A DNA stretch of 64,000 bases. Origin: Dyella nitratireducens. GTDB taxonomy: Bacteria > Pseudomonadota > Gammaproteobacteria > Xanthomonadales > Rhodanobacteraceae. The translations under genes and the position numbers were made by a program. A model generated the notes under the pieces. That model made no database searches. It was not told the origin of the DNA and saw only the letters and a program-made list of their open reading frames with translations. Positions 9,132 through 17,415 of this stretch are shown piece after piece. The stretch is taken from NCBI RefSeq assembly GCF_014642835.1, contig NZ_BMJA01000003.1, positions 565,270 to 629,269 of the forward strand, written 5' to 3'. How positions within the stretch are numbered: position 1 is the first letter of the stretch; the number at the start of each line of letters is the position of its first letter.

Positions 9132-11477
9132 TCAGAAAACCATCGCCAGCGATGTCTCTATGGGCCTGTCGCCTGCCAGCTTCCGTGTCTTGTTCCACGA
9201 CGTCTGCGCCGGATCCCCCTGCCCCAGCGCCTGAAACACACTCGCCTCCACCTGAGCGGCACGCCAATCCACGTTGCTCCAAGTGGAAAGCTGACCACTC
9301 ACCGCCGCCGCCTGATCGGTATGCCCCGCAGCCAGCAAAGCCAAGGCATAAGACTGGCCGACACCCACCATAAACTCCGGCACACCCGACGAATCCGCCG
9401 CGGTCATGGCAAGCCTCAGCTGCGCCAGTGACTGCTCGCGCTGCCCTTCACCCCAGGCTTGCACGGCTTTCGCGCGCAGCAACCAAATCGCCACCCAATC
9501 ATCGGGTTTCGACAGGCTGGTCACCCACGCTTGCATCGCGGATACGGCGCGCCTGAGTTCATCCGTCTGGCCGGCGCGCTGCAAAGCAACGGCATGGATA
9601 TAGCAAGCTTCGGCGTAATCGCGCTGGTCGTACGCCTCAAGCACCGATCCTTGCAAGGCTTTGCTTATCCATGACAGCGCGGCTCGATCATCGCCACGCT
9701 GCAACGCAAGCTTGGCCAGCAGCATGTTCGTCTCCGCACGCAGGCCAGCTTCCACATCGGCATTCGCATCGGCCAGCGTGTGCTCGAGCAGGCTGGTTGC
9801 ATCCGCTGTATGGCCGTTGTCGGCCAGCGCGACAGCGCGCGTTTTGCTGAGCTGGTGACGCGTGTAGTTGTCCACAAAATCCATATGTTTCTGGTCGAAT
9901 GGCCAGAAGCGGTCGGTGGTCGCCAGTTCGTCGGTATATTGCAGCGACATTTTCTGTGCATCGGCCATCGCATCCAGCGCCGACGAAAGCAGCTGCCGCA
10001 TTCCCATGCGCTGATATTGATCGTAAGCACGCTGCAATAAAGGCAGCGCCGTACCGAACTGACCACGCTCGATGGCGATTTCGCCCATCGCGCGATCCAC
10101 CCTCGCCTGGCCGACCGTATCGCCGGCCAAGGCGAAATTGATACGGGCGCGGCCGAGATCGGCACTCGCTTCGTCCAACTTGCCCTGGTAATTCTCCAGG
10201 TGGGAACGATCCAGATAGGCCTCGGCGAGTGCATCGGCGTCCTTCTGGCCCTGCAGCAGCCGCACCGCTTCGTCGAGCGCCGTTTCTCCTTTATCCAACT
10301 GATCCCTGCGCCGATAGGGAAACCATAGCGCCGTGAGCACCTTGCCGCGCAACACTGGCTGGGTGGCAGGAGACAGTTGCTTGCGCAGATCGGTCAGCGA
10401 TGTTTCGCACGCGTCGATATTCCCTTCCACGCAATAAAGCTGAGCCTGCGCAAAGGCCAGTTCGGGTGTATGGCGCAGCGGCGGCGGCGCCTTGTCGATC
10501 AGCTGATGGGCAAGCTGAGGCTGCCCCGCCAGCTGCGCGGCTTGAACACGTAACAGATATTCCTGCTGCGATTCGCCGCCACCTGCCATGTTCCCGGGCT
10601 CGGCATTGAAGCCAAGCTGCGCCAGCAGCAGATCGCTGGCTGCGCGCGCGGCGGCCAGCACATCCTCGGATGAGGATTCTGCCTGCCAATCGCGACCATC
10701 CTTGGCCTTGGCATCCAGATGTACATGCCACCGGTTATCGGACAGCGCGACGCGTGGCGTCACCACCAGCGCAAATGGCGCCAACTGAGCGCTGGTCGCC
10801 GTGTCTGCCTGCTTGAGCATGTTGAGCACGTCCCGGCTGTTCTCGGTCGGCACCTGGGCTTGACGCAGCTGCATGGAGATCAGATCCATCAGCCCAAGAT
10901 GCAGCCATTGCCAGTCGTCGGATGCCTGCACCTCGACCGGCAGCACGATGGCCGTACCCTGGTTGAAATGCATCGGCGAATGCGCCTGCCTGGGCTGCGA
11001 GAACTGCCAAACCACGTAGCCGGTCGCAACGATCAAGGTAAGCGCCAGCGCCAGCAAGAACGGGCGCCGCACGCGTTGCTCAGGCGCGTCGACAACGATG
11101 GCGCCTGCATCATCCGATTCCGGCTCCGGCACAGGCATCGTCGACCCGGCAGACTGGACCTCCACCGAGGTCTCCAGCATCCAGCGATAGCCCACGCGCG
11201 CCATCGTTTTGATGCAGCGTTGCTCGGTGCCCGCATCGCCCAACGCACGCCGCAAGCGCACGATGGTTTGCGCAAGCAGGTTGTCGCTGACGTCCGCGCG
11301 TCCCCACACCGCGGAAATAAGTTCGTCCCGACCTACCGGGCGCTCGCGGTGTTCGATCAGATAGACCAGGCAGTCGAACGCGCTCGCTGCCAAGACGACC
11401 GGTTCATCGTTTCGGCGCAATTCCCTGGTAAGAGGATTGAGCGAGAAATCGCCGAAATAGTAAACGTGGGTCCCCAT
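9132..11477 (-). CDS. CadC/ToxR-like winged-helix regulator with membrane helix and TPR domain (copy 2)
   Basis: The 781-aa product (ATG 11477; an in-frame GTG at 11498 is possible) has the same plan as its downstream paralog. The winged helix (residues 5-100) shares long identical runs with copy 1, such as VGRDELISAVWGRADVSDN. A membrane helix lies at about 139-158, followed by a TPR-like periplasmic domain. The DNA-binding halves are nearly the same while the sensor halves have diverged, which points to tandem duplication followed by sensor specialisation and perhaps overlapping binding sites. About 206 nt holding a family B repeat separates the two genes. Confidence 0.85.
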   Translation of the reverse strand: MGTHVYYFGDFSLNPLTRELRRNDEPVVLAASAFDCLVYLIEHRERPVGRDELISAVWGRADVSDNLLAQTIVRLRRALGDAGTEQRCIKTMARVGYRWMLETSVEVQSAGSTMPVPEPESDDAGAIVVDAPEQRVRRPFLLALALTLIVATGYVVWQFSQPRQAHSPMHFNQGTAIVLPVEVQASDDWQWLHLGLMDLISMQLRQAQVPTENSRDVLNMLKQADTATSAQLAPFALVVTPRVALSDNRWHVHLDAKAKDGRDWQAESSSEDVLAAARAASDLLLAQLGFNAEPGNMAGGGESQQEYLLRVQAAQLAGQPQLAHQLIDKAPPPLRHTPELAFAQAQLYCVEGNIDACETSLTDLRKQLSPATQPVLRGKVLTALWFPYRRRDQLDKGETALDEAVRLLQGQKDADALAEAYLDRSHLENYQGKLDEASADLGRARINFALAGDTVGQARVDRAMGEIAIERGQFGTALPLLQRAYDQYQRMGMRQLLSSALDAMADAQKMSLQYTDELATTDRFWPFDQKHMDFVDNYTRHQLSKTRAVALADNGHTADATSLLEHTLADANADVEAGLRAETNMLLAKLALQRGDDRAALSWISKALQGSVLEAYDQRDYAEACYIHAVALQRAGQTDELRRAVSAMQAWVTSLSKPDDWVAIWLLRAKAVQAWGEGQREQSLAQLRLAMTAADSSGVPEFMVGVGQSYALALLAAGHTDQAAAVSGQLSTWSNVDWRAAQVEASVFQALGQGDPAQTSWNKTRKLAGDRPIETSLAMVF

Positions 11478-11581
11478 GGCCTGAAGTCTACCATCCACGG
11501 ATCACGCCCCTTGTTTCATACGGTGCGACTGCCACGTTGCCTCGTCGCCGAAGCGCCTTGCTGCGGCGACATCGCATAGCT

Positions 11582-13771
11582 TTATAAATAGCGTGTCCAG
11601 GTAATCGTGCTGGTATTGCTGCCATTGGAACCCGCCGTGGCCGAGGTACAACTCTGCATGCACGGTACGGTGCCTGGTTTGTAGGTGCCGGGCAGCTGAT
11701 TCATGTTCATCAGCGTGGCGCCGCTGATGTTGTTCGGCGTGTTGTCGTTCGGGTTCTGCGCAGCCGCGGTGATCGAACCGTTGATGGTGGTGCTGCCGCC
11801 GGTATTGAGCACGTTGCCGGCCATCACGCTGCCGTTGATCACCGAGCTCGCACCCACGTTGATATCGCCGCCGGAGAACGTGCCGTCGACATAGCCGCCG
11901 GCCAGCAAGGCGACGTTACCGATCGAATTGTCGAACAGCTGCTTGTTGGCGGTATCGCACAGATTGGTCGGATACATGCCGGCGAAATCCGCTTGCTGTG
12001 TCGCGTCCAAGGTGAGTCCTGCGGGCGTGACGTTGGCGCACATTTCGTCGTAGCCGGCGTAATTCGGTGCATCGATGCGAAACGCACCAGCGGTGTTGAT
12101 GTTGCCGGTGGCAATCGCCGTATCGAGGTAGTAGCCGCCGTTGAAATCGAGATCGCCCTGGAACCACAGGATGCCGCGCGCCAGGCTCTTGCCGCTGAGG
12201 GTCCACACACCATTGTTATAGGAGAAGCAATTGTTCTCTTCCGATTGGCCCTGGCAAATCGTATGCGCCGGCGTCACCGGCTCCAGGCATTGACCGATAC
12301 CGTTGTTCACGCTATTGGGAACCAGCTTGGTGCACAGAAAATCCTCGTAGCCGCGCCAGGGCGCTCCATTCAAGGATGAGCCCGGATACCAGCCCAGGTA
12401 ATACGTGCCGTTAGGAATATTGGCGACATTCGACACCGTTACCTGGATGGCGCCTTGCACGAACTGAAACTGATAGTTGGCGAGCGATTGCAATGCGTAA
12501 GCGTCGATGCCTGGCTGGGAAATCGTGACCGGCGGCAGCGGCGTAATGGTAATGGTCGGTACGGTCACGACATAGCCGGACTGCTGCGTAACGGTGAACC
12601 CCGAAGAACGATTCAAAACGTTGTTGAACTTGCCACCGATCGTCGCCGAACCGGGCTGCCAACTATTGAGCGTGAGATCGCCGCCGGCCTTGATCGTTGT
12701 GCTCTCGCCGTCGTTGACGTTGTCGAACACATTGCCTGGCGTCGTAACGGTTGCCACGCCAGCGCCGTTCAAGGTGACATTGCCACCGGCGGTGATGCTG
12801 GTCTGGTTGTTACCACCGTCATAGATCACATTGCCATTGGCCTGGATGGTGGAAACACTACCGCCCGATCCCGTCCAATCGACGTTGCCCTGAGTGGTGA
12901 TGGTACCGATCTTCACGCCGCCGGCCGGCACGTTGACGTCGCCAATCGCGGTGACACTGGTGGCATTGCCGCCATTGAAAGTCACCGACCCGTTGGCCTG
13001 GATGACGAACGGATTGGCGCCGCCGTCGATGGTGACGTTGCCCAATGCATTGATCAGATCGGCACTCGCGGCGCCCGTCACCGTAACATCGCCATTGGCA
13101 TAAATCTGATTGACGTGAATACCGCTGCCCACCGTCACGTTGCCGGTGGAGCGGATGCTGTTGACGCCCGTGATCGTGGCATTGTCCAGTGTCACGTTGC
13201 CCTGCACGTTCAAGTTGGCGTTCTGCGCGCCACCAAGCACGGTGATGCCGCCGGTAAGATTCAAATCCTTGTAGAAGTTGAGCGTGTCGACATTGACGGA
13301 AGCATTCCCGTTGCTGTTGTTGCTGCCGGTTCCCTTGGTCGCATTCGGCGTGACGTTATAGACCACCTGCAGGGTGGCCTTGCTGGCGGCTGGCGTTCCC
13401 GTGGCCGCGCCGGCCGTGATGTTCGCCACCACCTGGTAGGTCGTACCGCTTGTACCCGAGCTGGACGACGTCGGCTTGATGTTGAGAATGGTGACGGTCA
13501 TGTCATCGCCAGAAACCTGCAACGGGCCGGATTTCAACGTGGCCATGTTCGCCGCGGCGAGATAGCGGCGCACCACTTCCGCATCCATCCAGGTGGAACC
13601 TTGCGCAGGCGTGATCGAGTGCAGGCTGAGCTGCCCTTCCTGCGAGCTGCGCACAGTGTGCACCACGCCCATGGTGGTGACGGTCATCGCCAAACCCACC
13701 AGCAAGACCAGCAGCAGGTTCATCACGCCTCGCTGGCGCGACGGCGAGACGTGTTGCTTGGCACGTCGCAT
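11582..13771 (-). CDS. PilX-like minor pilin with large beta-solenoid
   Basis: The 729-aa product starts at ATG 13771, which overlaps the pilW stop codon by one base (TAATG). It begins with a prepilin-like leader (RQRG before VMNLLLVLLVGLAMT) that lacks Glu5, as GspK/PilX tip-type minor pilins do. About residues 155-385 hold repeated short units with a GNVT..GG..I pattern, suggesting a right-handed beta-solenoid. A Cys-rich central part and a second short solenoid (about 630-690) follow. PilX proteins are usually about 150-250 aa, so this is unusually long. It is the last gene of the minor-pilin operon, where pilY1 is absent, so it may itself be the tip adhesin. That role is inference. Confidence 0.75.
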   Translation of the reverse strand: MRRAKQHVSPSRQRGVMNLLLVLLVGLAMTVTTMGVVHTVRSSQEGQLSLHSITPAQGSTWMDAEVVRRYLAAANMATLKSGPLQVSGDDMTVTILNIKPTSSSSGTSGTTYQVVANITAGAATGTPAASKATLQVVYNVTPNATKGTGSNNSNGNASVNVDTLNFYKDLNLTGGITVLGGAQNANLNVQGNVTLDNATITGVNSIRSTGNVTVGSGIHVNQIYANGDVTVTGAASADLINALGNVTIDGGANPFVIQANGSVTFNGGNATSVTAIGDVNVPAGGVKIGTITTQGNVDWTGSGGSVSTIQANGNVIYDGGNNQTSITAGGNVTLNGAGVATVTTPGNVFDNVNDGESTTIKAGGDLTLNSWQPGSATIGGKFNNVLNRSSGFTVTQQSGYVVTVPTITITPLPPVTISQPGIDAYALQSLANYQFQFVQGAIQVTVSNVANIPNGTYYLGWYPGSSLNGAPWRGYEDFLCTKLVPNSVNNGIGQCLEPVTPAHTICQGQSEENNCFSYNNGVWTLSGKSLARGILWFQGDLDFNGGYYLDTAIATGNINTAGAFRIDAPNYAGYDEMCANVTPAGLTLDATQQADFAGMYPTNLCDTANKQLFDNSIGNVALLAGGYVDGTFSGGDINVGASSVINGSVMAGNVLNTGGSTTINGSITAAAQNPNDNTPNNISGATLMNMNQLPGTYKPGTVPCMQSCTSATAGSNGSNTSTITWTRYL

Positions 13772-14721
13772 TAGTTGGTTCCTTGCTGCTGGAAATTGGG
13801 CAGGCATACCGAGAAGGTCGGCACGTTGGTGACGGCGGAGCTGGTTGACGTGGCGCTGGTGGACGAACCGGCGGGGTTGTCACCGGAAGATCCGGAGGAA
13901 CCCGATGAACCGCCGGAGGAACCGGAAGAACCTGATCCACCGTTCCCGTTGCCCTTGTCGGCGCCGTAGTCGTTGCCCTGGCCGTTGTCGCTGTGTTGGC
14001 TACCGTCGCCTGAATTGCTCGAACCGCTGCTCGAATCGCCGGAACTGCCGGGAAGATTGGTCTGCCCACTGTTCGCCTGCTGTTGCGTCGGCAGGTAATA
14101 ACTCAGCTGCAGGCTGCTGCCTGACGTGGTCTGCTGCTGATAAGGCCAGCAACTGCCCGCGTTGGCCTGGAACATCGACAGTGGCCCCAGGCTTTTTGTC
14201 GGTGCAAGCTGCTGGGGTTTCCATGTCACGCTCTGCCAATTGGCGGCGCTCTTGCAACTCGTCGGCGGCAGTAACTGCAGACCGTCCGCGGTGACGATCA
14301 GCCCTTCGCACATATAGCCCGCAGGATCGATCGTGCCAGTTGCCGCCGTGGGGTTGAAGCCCCAAATCACCGCATTGCCGTTGGCCGCCGCGCTGTAGGA
14401 GGTCAACGCAGTGCCCTTGAGCTTGCTATCGGTCGTCAACGTGGCATTGCTCAACACCACCAGGTCAGTACCCACCGCGGCTCCGGCAATGCCAAAGCCC
14501 GCCTGCTGGATTTCCTCCTGCGCGGCCAGCGAACTGGTCGCCACCTGCCCATCGCGCAAGGATTGTTCGTTGATACTGCGCGCTTCGGTAACCAGGTTGC
14601 GATAAAGCGTCAGCATGGCAGCGATGCTGATCAGCCCGACGGCCAAACCCACCAGCGTGCTGATCAGAGTGAAACCGGTAGACCGCCCGCGTGCAGCGAT
14701 CAGCTTTGCTTGGTAGCGCAT
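13771..14721 (-). CDS. pilW: PilW-like minor pilin with Gly/Ser-rich insert
   Basis: The 316-aa product starts at ATG 14721, inside the 3' end of pilV. The class III leader is followed by FTLISTLVGLAVGLISIA, a pilin N-terminal helix. Position 5 of the mature protein is Ser rather than the usual Glu. A globular part with Cys residues follows. About residues 205-300 form a low-complexity stretch of Gly, Ser, Asp and Asn (for example SGSSGSSGGSSGSSGSSGD), likely disordered, before a short C-terminus. The operon position between pilV and pilX fits PilW, a minor pilin that primes type IV pilus assembly. Confidence 0.8.
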   Translation of the reverse strand: MRYQAKLIAARGRSTGFTLISTLVGLAVGLISIAAMLTLYRNLVTEARSINEQSLRDGQVATSSLAAQEEIQQAGFGIAGAAVGTDLVVLSNATLTTDSKLKGTALTSYSAAANGNAVIWGFNPTAATGTIDPAGYMCEGLIVTADGLQLLPPTSCKSAANWQSVTWKPQQLAPTKSLGPLSMFQANAGSCWPYQQQTTSGSSLQLSYYLPTQQQANSGQTNLPGSSGDSSSGSSNSGDGSQHSDNGQGNDYGADKGNGNGGSGSSGSSGGSSGSSGSSGDNPAGSSTSATSTSSAVTNVPTFSVCLPNFQQQGTN

Positions 14722-15149
14722 GCCGTCACTCCCGTCGCAATGGCAGAGGCGTCCGTTCCCACCACGATAGAGCCGTCGAAAGCCGTGTTGCTCTGAGGAA
14801 TGCACAACACCACGCTGGAAGGCTGCGTCACGGCAATGCCGCCCACGGTGATCGAGCTGCCCGGGAGACACTGCACTTGTACGGGATACGACGTATTAGT
14901 CAGCGGCAAGGTGATCTTGGCTTGGGCGTTGTTGGCCTGTCCCGGGCAAAGCGTCGATCCGTATTGCTGCAGCAGCAAGCGCATCTGGCTCGCCGCCACG
15001 CCGTCGACACGCGTGTTTTTTGCGCTCACCGTCATGCGGCCCACCGCGTAGGCCGTACCTGCGCCAATGAAACCCATCACGAGTACGCTGATCAATGCTT
15101 CCAGCAACACGTCGCCGCGTTGCGACCTTGGTTTACGGCTGAAATACAT
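14700..15149 (-). CDS. pilV: PilV-like minor pilin
   Basis: The 149-aa product starts at ATG 15149 (MYFSRKPRSQRG), overlapping the fimT 3' end. The prepilin peptidase site is G before DVLLEALISVLVMGFIG, with Glu5 retained. The rest is a small beta-rich domain with Cys pairs (TLCPGQ, QCLPG, VLCIPQ, TACAT). Order and size match PilV of Xanthomonadales minor-pilin operons. Overlaps on both sides imply coupled translation with fimT and pilW. Confidence 0.8.
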   Translation of the reverse strand: MYFSRKPRSQRGDVLLEALISVLVMGFIGAGTAYAVGRMTVSAKNTRVDGVAASQMRLLLQQYGSTLCPGQANNAQAKITLPLTNTSYPVQVQCLPGSSITVGGIAVTQPSSVVLCIPQSNTAFDGSIVVGTDASAIATGVTACATKQS

Positions 15150-15645
15150 TGAATGCCTCCTCCGAACCAACATTGACGTCAACGTATGCGTGGTTTGGCG
15201 ATGCCTGCATGCACGAGAGGCCGGACAACGACGTCACCAGCAACACCCCTCGCTCGTTATAGGCCGCGCATTGGAACGGAATATTCGTATTGGTCAGCAC
15301 GACCGACGCATCCGACGAAATTTGCTGCGTCCAGTCGGACTGGTTGGTGCAAGCAATCTGCTTGTTCGTATCCGCACCGACGACACTCAGTTGCTGTCCG
15401 ATCAAGCACACGGCAGCGGCCGGCAAGCTCTGGTCGGTCAACGCTTGCGGATTGCGCAGCGCCAGTGCTTTCGCGCGCCCCAGCGCTTCGGCCAGCTTGC
15501 CTGCGCTGTCACGCTGATGCGCGGACTGCACCCATTCACGCGCCAGCGGCACGCCCAATGTGAGAAGAAAGGCCACCAATCCGATGACCACCATCAGCTC
15601 GATCAGCGAGAAGCCGAGCGCTACGCCCCTGTTGCGTATCGTCAT
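15133..15645 (-). CDS. fimT: GspH/FimT-type minor pseudopilin
   Basis: The 170-aa product has an N-terminal prepilin motif G/FSLIELMVVIGLVAFLLTLG with Glu5 and a soluble beta domain of the GspH/FimT type (VLLVTSLSGLSCM near the end). FimT is a minor pilin linked to DNA binding and uptake in several Xanthomonadales and Legionella. It starts four bases after the pilE stop codon. A positively charged C-terminal DNA-binding tail, as in known FimT proteins, is not obvious here. Confidence 0.8.
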   Translation of the reverse strand: MTIRNRGVALGFSLIELMVVIGLVAFLLTLGVPLAREWVQSAHQRDSAGKLAEALGRAKALALRNPQALTDQSLPAAAVCLIGQQLSVVGADTNKQIACTNQSDWTQQISSDASVVLTNTNIPFQCAAYNERGVLLVTSLSGLSCMQASPNHAYVDVNVGSEEAFNVFQP

Positions 15646-15648
15646 GGC

Positions 15649-16065
15649 TCACCAGGTGGTTATGGAACCGCAGCCGGAAACGGAACCCGTTGCAGTGCTG
15701 TCCAGCGTCAACTGACAGGTTGCAAGCGAGCCGCCAATACCCTGCGCCGTCAGCGTGTAAGACGTCGCCGTGGATTTGAGCGTGTACGTAAAATTGGCCG
15801 CTTGCGAAGGAGACCAACCCTTATAGAAACCCTTGATGTCGTCGGTCGTAATACTGCCGTGGCTGCCATACACCAGATTTCGCTGCAACTCGTTTTCGAG
15901 ATTGAGCGCCAGCGCCATCAGATCAGCCTTCGCTGCCTGCACTTTCGCGCGGGTGAGGTAATTGCCGTAGGCATTCACCGCGATCACCGCCAGGATGGCG
16001 ACGATCACAATCACCACCATCAGCTCGATCAAGGTGAAGCCGCGCTGCGAGCGCGTACTGTTCAT
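15649..16065 (-). CDS. pilE: PilE-like type IV pilin
   Basis: The 138-aa product starts at ATG 16065 with AGGGGAAAT upstream. It has a short basic leader (MNSTRSQRG), the pilin helix FTLIELMVVIVIVAILAVIAV with Glu5, and a PilE-type globular domain with a C-terminal Cys pair (LATCQLTL, VSGCGS). It is the first gene of the pilE-fimT-pilV-pilW-pilX operon. In Xanthomonadales pilE usually ends such operons after pilY1, so the order here is altered. Confidence 0.82.
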   Translation of the reverse strand: MNSTRSQRGFTLIELMVVIVIVAILAVIAVNAYGNYLTRAKVQAAKADLMALALNLENELQRNLVYGSHGSITTDDIKGFYKGWSPSQAANFTYTLKSTATSYTLTAQGIGGSLATCQLTLDSTATGSVSGCGSITTW

Positions 16066-16452
16066 AAGGATTTCCCCTAACTTACTTATGTCACGTGAGC
16101 ATCGTCTTGCAGCCTGCACGGCCAACTAACCGTGCCACGCGGCAGCGAACGATGCGTGCCAGACATGCACAAGCCATTTTTCTACAGTTTTTTACAGCGT
16201 TTTCTTCGCAACGTTTCCGGTACCGGATGGCGATGATTTGCTCGATTCCGATTGTTAAGAATCGTAGAGCTGTGCTGCCAAGCAAACCATGGCATTACCC
16301 AACCCAATCTCTGTCACAGTGGGACATGCGACACATAATTTTTCCCCGTTATTTGCGCGACCGGGCGCCGATGACCTCAAGTGACAGTTAATCGACCCGC
16401 AAAGGCGATGGTCGTCATCCATACGTAAAGCGATCATGCGCACCACACCACG
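16066..16452. other. Divergent intergenic region, pilin operon / Roadblock module
   Basis: 387 nt separate the leftward pilin operon from the rightward Roadblock module and must hold both promoters. Visible signals are an AT-rich stretch around 16180-16210 and the 18-nt motif at 16382-16399 that recurs upstream of the paralog at 37321. A TGGCACG at 16137-16131, read leftward, resembles a sigma-54 -24 box but lacks a proper -12 box. Confidence 0.5.
16382..16399 (+). promoter_or_regulatory. Shared 18-nt motif upstream of the Roadblock module
   Basis: TGACAGTTAATCGACCCG recurs with one change (C for the first T of TTAA) at 37147-37164, upstream of the paralog of the module's third gene. Flanking sequence differs, so the conservation is local. 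It may be a binding site or promoter element common to both loci. Confidence 0.5.
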
Positions 16453-16971
16453 ATGAGCGCACTGCAGCGGCATGGATATCGCACCGCGCTCATCACGACT
16501 CCCTACAGTCACGACCGTTACGCCGCCGCCTGGTTGAAACACATGCACGAACCTCTTGTCGCCAATGCCACCTTTCGAAGGCTGGCGGAGCTCCGCGCGA
16601 TTTGCGACCGGGAGCTGGCCGATCTTTGCCAGAACTATCCTGAAATCAGTCTTGCCGTGGTCGCTACGGCCGATGCGCGGCTGATCAGCATGCGTTCTTC
16701 CATCCAGCAAGATGGCCATCGCATTGCAGCCATGGCCGGCTCGCTGCTGGGCTTGTGCGAATCGCTGGCGCGCGAGCTTGCTGCCGGCAGTTGCCAATCC
16801 ACCGTGGTGTCGATGGACCAGTACACCTGCATCTTCGTGCGCATTGCCGATCCACGCCACCCGCTGGCGCTGGCGATCGGCGTGGGACACAACATCCTGC
16901 TGGCGCTTTCGCGCCGCCTGGCGCTGGATCTGGCCACGCGCATTTCTTCCCACGTGCAGAACATGACGTAA
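16453..16971 (+). CDS. Roadblock/LC7 domain protein 1
   Basis: The product is 172 aa from ATG 16453. An ATG at 16543 would give 142 aa and may be the true start, since the first 30 residues look atypical and neither start has a clear ribosome site. The core reads as a Roadblock/LC7 fold: helix (LAELRAICDRELADL), strand (SLAVVATADARLISM), long helix (IAAMAGSLLGLCESLARE), strands (QSTVVSMDQYTCIFVRI) and a final helix. Such proteins (MglB, CvnB) dimerise and control Ras-like GTPases. A COG2229-type GTPase gene lies three genes downstream on the same strand. Confidence 0.72.
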   Translation: MSALQRHGYRTALITTPYSHDRYAAAWLKHMHEPLVANATFRRLAELRAICDRELADLCQNYPEISLAVVATADARLISMRSSIQQDGHRIAAMAGSLLGLCESLARELAAGSCQSTVVSMDQYTCIFVRIADPRHPLALAIGVGHNILLALSRRLALDLATRISSHVQNMT

Positions 16972-17016
16972 GCACGCCTCACTCCCCTTCCTCCTCTTGC
17001 GTACGGAACGAACAAC

Positions 17017-17376
17017 ATGAGTCATTTCAGCCTTGAAACGCTGCGCACCATCGACGGTTACATCGCCGGCGCCCTGGTCGACGACGACAGCGGCATGCTG
17101 ATGGCGGGCGACAGCCTCGCCGACATCGACCTGGAATTGGCCGCGGCCGGCAATGCCGAAGTGGTGCGCGCCAAGCGCAAGGTGGCCGCGGCGTTGAAAC
17201 TCAACGACACGATCGAGGACATCCTGATCAGCCTCGAGCGCCAGTACCACCTCATTCGTCCACTGGCGACCAACAAGCACGTGTTCCTGTACGTGATCAT
17301 CGATCGGCAGAAGTCGAACCTGGCGATGGCGCGCCATCACTTGAAAGCATTCGAGAAGACGCTCGACTTTTCTTGA
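17017..17376 (+). CDS. Roadblock/LC7-like domain protein 2
   Basis: The 119-aa product has the order and size of a single Roadblock/LC7-type domain: TIDGYIAGALVDDDSGMLM (strand with turn), a helix (EVVRAKRKVAAALKL), IEDILISLERQYHLIRPL, and the strand FLYVIIDRQKSNLAMARHHL. It starts 46 nt after the first Roadblock gene and ends 39 nt before the third gene, so it is very likely in the same operon. Two different Roadblock proteins beside one GTPase could form a heteromeric regulator. Confidence 0.75.
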   Translation: MSHFSLETLRTIDGYIAGALVDDDSGMLMAGDSLADIDLELAAAGNAEVVRAKRKVAAALKLNDTIEDILISLERQYHLIRPLATNKHVFLYVIIDRQKSNLAMARHHLKAFEKTLDFS

Positions 17377-17415
17377 TCGAAAGCGCCCGGCTGCATCATG
17401 ACGGAAGCAAATACC

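Noticed and set aside
16100..16137. Sigma-54-like promoter before pilE (TGGCACG on the minus strand)
   Set aside because: The -24-like box is good, but the expected TTGC at -12 is replaced by TTGG and the spacing is one base too long.
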